Shown piece after piece: positions 58,581 through 64,000 of a stretch of DNA of 64,000 nt (position 1 is its first letter; every line of letters begins with the position of its first letter). The DNA is from CAYLLN01 sp036496265. Lineage in GTDB: Bacteria > Planctomycetota > Planctomycetia > Pirellulales > Pirellulaceae. The stretch lies in NCBI GenBank assembly GCA_036496265.1, contig DASXLL010000277.1:1-64000 (forward strand), in the 5' to 3' direction. The notes below the pieces were generated by a model. The model did no database searches and was not told the DNA's origin. It saw nothing but the letters and a program-made list of their open reading frames with translations. The translations under genes were made by a program, and so were the position numbers.

Positions 58581-59723
58581 TTACTTGCCAGTTTCTTTAA
58601 ACAGTTTCGGAGCAAATTCAGACAGATATCCCCGCCACACCGGCCACGAATGATCCCCCGCCGTGAGATGCCACTCGTGCTTGATGCCTTTATCCTTCAG
58701 CCCCGCGACAAACGCCTCGTTGCGACTCTTCAGAAAATCATTTTCGCCACAGGCGATCCACAGTAGCTTCAGCTTGGCATTCGCCGTCGCCGCATTGTCC
58801 ACAATCGCTTGCGTCGTCTCCGCCGATGGCGTCGCGGCACTGAAAGCACCAACCCAGGCAAACCGATCCAGGTTCGTCAGCCCGACGCTCAGCGATTGCC
58901 CGCCGCCCATGCTCAATCCCGCGATCGCCCGCTGCGCCGGATCGGTTTCCACACGGTACAGCGATTCCACCAGCGGAATTCCGTCTTCCAGCAGCTCCCG
59001 CCGAAACGCGTCCATTGCTGCGCCCCGCTGCTGCGGCGCAGAATCTCGCGACATCGAGCCCAGCGGATGGCCATCCAACATCACCACAACCATCGGCTCG
59101 GCCTTTTTGGCCGCGATCAAGTTATCCAGAATCCAATGGGCCTTGCCGTGAACGACCCATGTCTGATGATTGTCGCCCGAGCCATGCTGCAACACGAGCA
59201 GCGGAAATTTCTTGTCCGTCGCCTTGCCAGCGGTCCCTTCATAACCGGGCGGCGTATAAACCCACAGCTCTCGCGGCCGCCCCAGCGCTTTCGACTCATA
59301 ATTGTGCTGATGTACCGTCCCATGCGGCACGTCTTGTTGGTCCCACGGATTCCGCGGCGCGCCCGGAACTTGCACGATGCTCTTGCTCGGCTCGCGCTGC
59401 GGCTTAAACAGGGGATTGAGCGAGTCGAGGACATTGAGGCCATCGACGTTGAAGCTGTATTCCCACACGCCCGCCGGAACTGGCTCCACCGTCACGCTCC
59501 ACACGCCGCTATCGTTCTTAGTCATTTCAATCGGCTGCCGCGACCACTGACCGCGCAGCGAAACCTCTTTCGCTTCTTTCGGAGCGCGACAGCGAAACGT
59601 CACGCTCCCATTCTCGCCCTTCTCCGGCGAGATCACCGGCGCCGGTCGCGGCGCCGGATTCTGAGCCTGTGACATTTCAACAAACAAAAACAGCAACACG
59701 ACCGCGACAGCACGCATCTTCAT
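58581..59723 (-). CDS. Exported esterase with N-terminal early-set/CBM48-like domain
   Basis: 380 residues from the ATG at 59723, eight bases after AAAGG. Signal peptide about 1-21 (ending MSQAQ). The beta-sandwich (about 30-115: GSVTFRCRAPKEAKEVSLRG, GVWSVTVEPVPAGVWEYSFN) precedes the alpha/beta-hydrolase: FPLLVLQHGSGDNHQTWV, AIAGLSMGGGQSLSVGLTNL (nucleophile Ser in GLSMGG), ACGENDF (Asp) and TAGDHSWPVWRGYL (His). The layout matches enterochelin-esterase-like and feruloyl/acetyl-xylan esterases of the putative-esterase family. Deacylation of plant or algal polysaccharide in the periplasm is a reasonable but unproven guess. It lies 29 bases upstream of the nuclease gene on the same strand. 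Confidence 0.92.
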   Translation of the reverse strand: MKMRAVAVVLLFLFVEMSQAQNPAPRPAPVISPEKGENGSVTFRCRAPKEAKEVSLRGQWSRQPIEMTKNDSGVWSVTVEPVPAGVWEYSFNVDGLNVLDSLNPLFKPQREPSKSIVQVPGAPRNPWDQQDVPHGTVHQHNYESKALGRPRELWVYTPPGYEGTAGKATDKKFPLLVLQHGSGDNHQTWVVHGKAHWILDNLIAAKKAEPMVVVMLDGHPLGSMSRDSAPQQRGAAMDAFRRELLEDGIPLVESLYRVETDPAQRAIAGLSMGGGQSLSVGLTNLDRFAWVGAFSAATPSAETTQAIVDNAATANAKLKLLWIACGENDFLKSRNEAFVAGLKDKGIKHEWHLTAGDHSWPVWRGYLSEFAPKLFKETGK

Positions 59724-59817
59724 GGCACCAGCCTTTTTAGAAATGCCAAGAGCATTGTCAGCGCCGTCAGTATCCGCCACGGCAAGCAAAAAGCAACCAT
59801 CGTGGCGATTCTGGCCT

Positions 59818-60450
59818 CTATCGCTTCATGATCTTGAACGCACAGTTCGACCCAAACCCCTGCCGAAACGCCAGATGGATATACAACATCGCCAACGGCT
59901 CCAGATAACGGCTGCTCGTCAGCAATCCCGCATCGACCGGATCGAATCCGATTCCCTCGATCAACTGTCGCACCATCAACTTCGCGGCCGCATCGTCACC
60001 GCAATAAAACATCGTCGCCCGATGGTCACCGAACTGCGGATTCAGCATCACTTTGACGCTCGCCGAATTAAACGCCTTCACGACATTCGCCCCCGGCGAC
60101 CAGGCGGCAATTTGCTCGCCAGCCGAAATCACATGCCCTAGTTCAATGCCACTCATGTCCGACAGCAGCGGGTTCGTGCAATCGATTAGCGTCCGGCCGC
60201 TCAAATCCCCGAGTGATTCCAGCGTCTCGCGAGCCACCGGCCAGGGCACGGCGAACAAAATCGCATCCGCGCCGACGATCGCCTCGCGCGGCGACTTCGC
60301 AACCGCTGACGGGCCGCTTTTGGCAACGAGCTGCTGCACCTTTTCGCTCTGTGGCGTCCGCGAGCCGTAGGTGACGGTGTGACCCGCGGCGCCCCAGCGA
60401 CTACCCAGCGCCGCACCGACGCCGCCCGTGCCCAGAATGGCAATTTTCAA
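59818..60450 (-). CDS. NADPH-dependent F420 reductase-like protein
   Basis: 210 residues from a TTG at 60450 with GGGAG eight bases upstream; earlier in-frame codons run under the divergent antiporter leader and lack a site. Rossmann start LKIAILGTGGVGAALGSRWG, then HTVTYGSRTPQSEKVQQLVA, ADAILFAVPWPVARETLESL, TLIDCTNPLL, VVKAFNSASVKVMLNPQFGD and the C-terminal LEPLAMLYIHLAFRQGFGSN. This is the NpdG-type family that transfers hydride between NADPH and coenzyme F420, or a related NADP oxidoreductase. Without F420 genes in view, the cofactor partner is uncertain. Confidence 0.85.
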   Translation of the reverse strand: MKIAILGTGGVGAALGSRWGAAGHTVTYGSRTPQSEKVQQLVAKSGPSAVAKSPREAIVGADAILFAVPWPVARETLESLGDLSGRTLIDCTNPLLSDMSGIELGHVISAGEQIAAWSPGANVVKAFNSASVKVMLNPQFGDHRATMFYCGDDAAAKLMVRQLIEGIGFDPVDAGLLTSSRYLEPLAMLYIHLAFRQGFGSNCAFKIMKR

Positions 60451-60595
60451 GCAAAAAACTCCCGCAAATGGCGGCCTAAAGGAACGCAACGGCCCTTGTC
60501 CGACCGGCCCGCTCCATCGTAATCTTTCCCCTGCAGTTGCGCTAGGCGGCAGAGCGCTCGACTGCACGTTCACGACAACAACTGGAATATTCCTC

Positions 60596-61930
60596 ATGGG
60601 TGCTGATCTGCCGCTCTGGACCGTCTTGCCGTTCGTCACGCTGCTACTCTGCATCGCTATCCTGCCGCTCACTGCCGGACACTGGTGGGAGCACAACAAA
60701 AACAAGGCGATCATCGTCGCGATTCTCTCGGTGATCGTCGTCGTTTACATGATCGCCTCACATGGCCGCCACGGCTTGCACGAAATCCTCGACAAAACGC
60801 ACGAATACATCTCCTTCATCATCCTGCTCGCCTCGCTCTACATCATCAGCGGCGGCATTTACGTCCGCGGCTCGCTGAGCGGCACGCCGCTGGCAAACAC
60901 CGGCCTCTTAGCCATCGGCGCCCTCCTCGCCAGCATCATCGGCACGACGGGCGCGAGCGTGTTGCTCATTCGACCGCTACTGCGAGCCAACAAAACTCGC
61001 GAGGCCAAAGCCCACATCGTCGTCTTCTTTATCTTCGTCGTCTCCAACTGCGGCGGCCTGCTCACACCGCTCGGCGACCCGCCGCTCTTTCTCGGCTTCC
61101 TCAAAGGCGTGCCGTTCCTCTGGACACTCGAGCGCCTTTGGCCCCAGTGGATTGCCGTCAACATCGCGCTCCTCGTGATCTTCAACGTTTATGACCAGCT
61201 CGTCCTCGATCGTGAAGAACGGCAGCGCCCCGGCTCGCAGCTCGAAGAAGTCATGCAACACGAGCCCGTGCGCATCGACGGCTTACTCAACTTTGCATTT
61301 CTCGCCGGCATCGTCGCGGCCATCTTTTGCTCCGGGCAGTACAACTGGCATCACGGTGTGCAAGAGATCGTCATGCTCGTTCTTACCGTTGCCGCCTTCC
61401 TCACCACGCCCGCCTCCAACCGCCACGCCAACAAATTCACGTTCGGCCCCATCATCGAAGTCGCCGTGCTCTTCATCGGCATCTTCATCACCATGTCGCC
61501 CGCCTTGCAGATTCTCAACGCCTGGGGCCAAGGCCTGCGGCCCGACTTGGGACACTTTTTCATGGACGATCCGTGGGAATATTTCTGGGGCAGCGGCATC
61601 CTCTCCAGCTTTCTCGACAACGCCCCCACGTATCTCACCTTCGCCGCCACGGCCGCCGGCAAGGAAGGCATTGAACTCGGCACGGACGATGTCCTCACAA
61701 GATTCCTCGCGACAGGCGCCGAAGCCGCCGCGCTCCTCGCCGCTATCTCTTGTGGCTCGGTGTTCATGGGCGCCAACACCTACATCGGCAACGGCCCCAA
61801 TTTCATGGTCAAAGCCATTGCCGAAGAAAACGGCGTCAAGATGCCCAGCTTCTTTGGCTACATGGCCTACAGCGGCCTGATTTTGATCCCAATTTTCGTC
61901 GTCGTGACCGTGATTTTCTTCCGCTCATAG
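60596..61930 (+). CDS. NhaD-type sodium:proton antiporter
   Basis: 444 residues from the ATG at 60596. About eleven membrane helices. Family segments include LCIAILPLTAGHWWEHNKNK, the IISGGIYVRGSLSGTPLANT turn, IGTTGASVLLIRPLLRANKT, VVSNCGGLLTPLGDPPLFLG (re-entrant NxGGxLTPLGDPP motif of ion transporters in this superfamily), SGILSSFLDNAPTYLTFAAT and FMGANTYIGNGPNFMVKAIA. NhaD exchanges Na+ or Li+ for H+ at the inner membrane and supports growth at alkaline pH or in salt. The TAG stop is part of a family B hairpin repeat. Confidence 0.93.
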   Translation: MGADLPLWTVLPFVTLLLCIAILPLTAGHWWEHNKNKAIIVAILSVIVVVYMIASHGRHGLHEILDKTHEYISFIILLASLYIISGGIYVRGSLSGTPLANTGLLAIGALLASIIGTTGASVLLIRPLLRANKTREAKAHIVVFFIFVVSNCGGLLTPLGDPPLFLGFLKGVPFLWTLERLWPQWIAVNIALLVIFNVYDQLVLDREERQRPGSQLEEVMQHEPVRIDGLLNFAFLAGIVAAIFCSGQYNWHHGVQEIVMLVLTVAAFLTTPASNRHANKFTFGPIIEVAVLFIGIFITMSPALQILNAWGQGLRPDLGHFFMDDPWEYFWGSGILSSFLDNAPTYLTFAATAAGKEGIELGTDDVLTRFLATGAEAAALLAAISCGSVFMGANTYIGNGPNFMVKAIAEENGVKMPSFFGYMAYSGLILIPIFVVVTVIFFRS

Positions 61931-61948
61931 AGTGGGCTGTGCCCGCCA
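61928..61948. repeat. Hairpin repeat family B, copy 3
   Basis: TAGAGTGGGC-TGT-GCCCGCCA. It supplies the TAG stop of the antiporter gene; one base in the stem differs from the other copies. Confidence 0.9.
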
Positions 61949-61949
61949 C

Positions 61950-62249
61950 TCACTCCTCCTCCGGCACCGGCGCCGCCCCCGGCGGCGGCACCCCGCCACC
62001 CTCCTTCACATACTTCCCGCGCATCTTCGCATACTCCTCCGGCGTCGGAAAATCGACCGTCGTTTCACCGCCCAGCACGGCCTGTTCGAACAGCCGCTCC
62101 AAAAACGGCCGGCACCATCCGCAACCCGTGCCCGCGCCAAAACACTCGCTCAGCTGTGCCGGCCGCTTCGGCTTCTCAATCCGAATGAAATTGACGACCT
62201 TCCGCTGCGTCACATGAAAGCACAAACACAACTCGTCGTCAGGTGACAT
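61950..62249 (-). CDS. BFD-like [2Fe-2S]-binding protein
   Basis: 99 residues. Cysteines in DELCLCFHVTQRKVV and ECFGAGTGCGWCRPFLERLF give the C-x-C ... C-x4-C spacing (CLC, then C in TGCGWC) of bacterioferritin-associated ferredoxin and related [2Fe-2S] folds. The C-terminal tail is Pro/Glu-rich. BFD-type proteins help release iron from bacterioferritin or act in electron transfer. A Fur regulator lies far upstream at 22295, but no iron box is visible here. The gene converges on the antiporter, with one base between the stop codon of this gene and the family B repeat. Confidence 0.85.
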   Translation of the reverse strand: MSPDDELCLCFHVTQRKVVNFIRIEKPKRPAQLSECFGAGTGCGWCRPFLERLFEQAVLGGETTVDFPTPEEYAKMRGKYVKEGGGVPPPGAAPVPEEE

Positions 62250-62256
62250 ATCGTTG

Positions 62257-62297
62257 TAAAGGCGAGCGGGGGACGTAAGTCCCCCGGTAAGTTCGAA
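62257..62297. repeat. Hairpin repeat family C, copy 2
   Basis: TAAAGGCGAGC, stem GGGGGAC/GTCCCCC, then CGGTAAGTTCGAA. Compared with the copy at 22126-22165, the stem bases differ but pairing is kept, which supports selection for, or recent spread as, a folded structure. It lies between the DUF4432 stop and the [2Fe-2S] protein start. Confidence 0.9.
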
Positions 62298-62336
62298 ACA
62301 CCAAAAGACTCACACCTTCCGCTCGCTGTAAGGACT

Positions 62337-63518
62337 TTACCCCGGCGCGACCCAATCCCCTTGCGGCTGATCAAAAATCTTCGGCTGCCGCCCTCCCTGA
62401 ATCTTCGCCACCGCCGCTTCCGCGTTCGCAATCTCGCTGGCCGAGGTATGCACATCGACGCGAATCTCAAACGTCTGCGTCTGCCCAGGCGCAAGCTTCA
62501 CCTCTCGCTCCTTCGACCGCTCAAAGCTCCGCGGATTCGGAAAATTCGTCCCCGGCTCCAACCCCGTGACATAGCCATCCGCCTCGCCCGCCGTATCCTT
62601 CCACAACGAAAACCAGGGCAACTGCTTTTTATTAAAGGATAGACTCACGCCGCGCGTTGAGTGAGCATTCTTGATCAGCGCCTGCGTGCTTCCGTCGTCG
62701 GTCGAATTCAGCTCGAAGAAATAGACCATCTCCTCGAATCCCGGTTCCGGCGCGGAGTAGCTATCCCACGTTTTCACGGCGCTCGCCGCTCGCGGCGTCC
62801 GCGGCACCAGCGTTTTCACCGGCGCGACGACGCGCGAGCCGGCGTCGAGCAGTGGCAATCCAAAATTGATGTGATACAGCATCTGCATCGTGGCCGGCTC
62901 CGTCGAATCGTTCACAATTTCATCGCGCACGGTAAAGCTGCTACTGCCGAACGTCGTGCTGATCGTCGTTGTCATCCGCAGCTTCAAAAAATGAAACCGC
63001 GATTCCTCGACGACGCCGCGAAGCGAGATTTCCTGCTTGTCGGGATCGACGCTTAACCGCACATCTCGCGCGGGCTTGTTGGCAATGCGGCCATGCAGCG
63101 GATACACAAGCCGCCCAGTCTTCGAATCAAACTCCGGCGCGCCATTACTTTCCAAACCGCACCGCACAAAAAACTCATCAAACCCATCGAGCCAGCCCAA
63201 CCCGCTCGGTTCTCCGAGATTGACCAACGACGGATGCACTGGCCCCCGCACCGGCGATTTCCACCCAATCGTTGGCACTTCCTGATCGCCATTTATGCCA
63301 ACCCGGTGAATCCCCATCCCGCGCGTAGGAATTACATTCAGTGCCAGTCGGCCATTTTCGATCGCCAGCACATCAACGCCCGCGCAGAGGCCATCTTCAT
63401 AAGCCTTTCCTGTAACGCTCCACGCCCCTCGCGCCGAATTACCGGCAGCGCGAAACGGCGTCTGCTGCTGCCGGATCAGGTTTTTCTCGTCGATGACTTT
63501 CCAAGTCGTAGCGGGCAT
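62337..63518 (-). CDS. DUF4432 family (aldose-1-epimerase-like) protein
   Basis: 393 residues from the ATG at 63518 with GGAAAG upstream; an ATG eight codons earlier is possible. Features: GKAYEDGLCAGVDVLAIENG, LALNVIPTRGMGIHRVGING, PSLVNLGEPSGLGWLDGFDE, FFVRCGLESNGAPE, YPLHGRIANKPARDVRL and QMLYHINFGLPLLDAGSRVV. These match DUF4432, a beta-sandwich of the galactose-mutarotase superfamily, with conserved histidines (HGRIAN, YHINFG) and Glu that would bind a sugar. It probably acts on a sugar or sugar acid in the cytoplasm; no signal peptide is seen. Exact substrate unknown. Confidence 0.9.
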   Translation of the reverse strand: MPATTWKVIDEKNLIRQQQTPFRAAGNSARGAWSVTGKAYEDGLCAGVDVLAIENGRLALNVIPTRGMGIHRVGINGDQEVPTIGWKSPVRGPVHPSLVNLGEPSGLGWLDGFDEFFVRCGLESNGAPEFDSKTGRLVYPLHGRIANKPARDVRLSVDPDKQEISLRGVVEESRFHFLKLRMTTTISTTFGSSSFTVRDEIVNDSTEPATMQMLYHINFGLPLLDAGSRVVAPVKTLVPRTPRAASAVKTWDSYSAPEPGFEEMVYFFELNSTDDGSTQALIKNAHSTRGVSLSFNKKQLPWFSLWKDTAGEADGYVTGLEPGTNFPNPRSFERSKEREVKLAPGQTQTFEIRVDVHTSASEIANAEAAVAKIQGGRQPKIFDQPQGDWVAPG

Positions 63519-63674
63519 GCAACTTTCCAAAAAAATGGCCACGAAGCAATTATCTTCGCAGCCAATTTACGCCCACCCGCCTTCAATTGCCACGGAGGGT
63601 AATGAAGGCTTACGGGGCCAGAATGGTGCATTTCCACTCATTTCGTAAAGGCAAAAGCAACCGGTAGTTGGAGC

Positions 63675-63899
63675 CTACGGATTGGTGGTGGTCGTCGTCG
63701 TCTCGCTCGTATTCGTGTTGTGCGCGTTCGGGTCCTTCAAATCGCCCGTCTTTTTATCTTCCAGGGTCACCGTCTTGGTATCCGTGCCGCCATTAGTCTT
63801 GATTTCTGACTTTTGCGTCGCCGTGTGTTTCTCAGCACATCCCATTGGTGCGAGCGTCAACCCTGCAAGACAAAGCAGACAAACAAGTGTGCGATACAT
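63675..63899 (-). CDS. Small Thr/Asn-rich lipoprotein candidate
   Basis: 74 residues from the ATG at 63899 with GAGGA seven bases upstream. The signal sequence MYRTLVCLLCLAGLTLAPMG ends in a lipobox-like PMGC, so the mature protein would start at Cys21 and be lipid-anchored. The rest is polar and low in complexity (EKHTATQKSEIKTNGGTDTK, then a Thr/Asn-rich C-terminus TSETTTTTTNP). No domain is recognised. Small lipoproteins of this sort are common in planctomycetes. Confidence 0.75.
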   Translation of the reverse strand: MYRTLVCLLCLAGLTLAPMGCAEKHTATQKSEIKTNGGTDTKTVTLEDKKTGDLKDPNAHNTNTSETTTTTTNP

Positions 63900-64000
63900 G
63901 GTCAATCCTCGGGTTAATTCATTGGTAAACGACACCGGCAGCCGCAGAATGCGGGCCGCCTCCTGCACAATCCACTCGCATATTTCGTGCCAAAAGGCCC

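Overview
The window reads as chromosome of a planctomycete, most likely of the Pirellula-type lineage. The evidence is gene content: a PSD1-type cytochrome protein (22930-25524) followed by a Tat-exported DUF1501 protein (25537-27012), a giant ThuA/dehydrogenase/HEAT/cytochrome c fusion (14282-18736), a PQQ-propeller protein of about 1,590 residues (6464-11236), a primary-type sigma factor with a long acidic N-terminus (3129-4739), and an HU protein with a basic tail. Codon use is GC-rich. I recognise no tRNA, rRNA, CRISPR array or complete IS transposase. Nothing here fixes the species.

Layout. 1-2673: a partial membrane protein, two unknowns and a Gfo/Idh/MocA oxidoreductase on the minus strand. 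3129-6410: sigma-70 factor, Uma2 nuclease-like protein, TauE/SafE transporter and a 54-residue membrane protein. 6464-14256: the PQQ protein, HU with promoter and terminator, a nucleotidyltransferase/HD protein and a class IV aminotransferase. 14282-22128: the ThuA fusion, then an ECF sigma factor and a membrane anti-sigma-like protein carrying macroglobulin-like segments. 22295-28042: Fur regulator, PSD1/DUF1501 pair, GT32-like glycosyltransferase. 28240-30081: an AT-rich accessory patch with a possible small RNA, an unrecognised CBS-like protein, and a 389-bp element with imperfect inverted ends around a lone CHC2 zinc-finger gene. 30219-33721: ilvD, a RelE/ParE-type toxin-antitoxin pair, RNase D. 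33719-38577: a cluster of small hairpins, a single-chain restriction-modification enzyme and a repeat-filled intergene. 38578-50036: a defence/stability zone with four more toxin-antitoxin-like pairs, a LarA-like protein, gatCAB (with one of the pairs between gatA and gatB), L28 and a Ski2-like helicase. 50110-63899: a DUF3299 membrane protein and a HEAT-like protein, btaA-btaB for betaine lipid, a duplicated parvulin/SurA-like protein, S1/P1 nuclease, esterase, F420-type reductase, NhaD-type antiporter, BFD-like [2Fe-2S] protein, DUF4432 protein and a small lipoprotein.

The most unusual signal is in the repeats. Two kinds are interleaved with the genes. (1) Degenerate short tandem repeats with an exact period, mostly 7 nt (also 6 and 9), each locus with its own word, often arranged as two opposing blocks that can fold on each other. 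They fill intergenes, supply the ATG of two genes, and lie in frame inside the helicase, the btaB-like methyltransferase and the DUF1501 leader. (2) Several families of 20-40 bp hairpins that often sit exactly at gene 3' ends. One family supplies the TAG stop in all three of its copies, another supplies a TAA, and others are in frame inside linkers of the ThuA protein and the restriction enzyme. The heptads resemble the short tandemly repeated repetitive (STRR) sequences known from filamentous cyanobacteria. Their spread through coding sequence here deserves systematic study.
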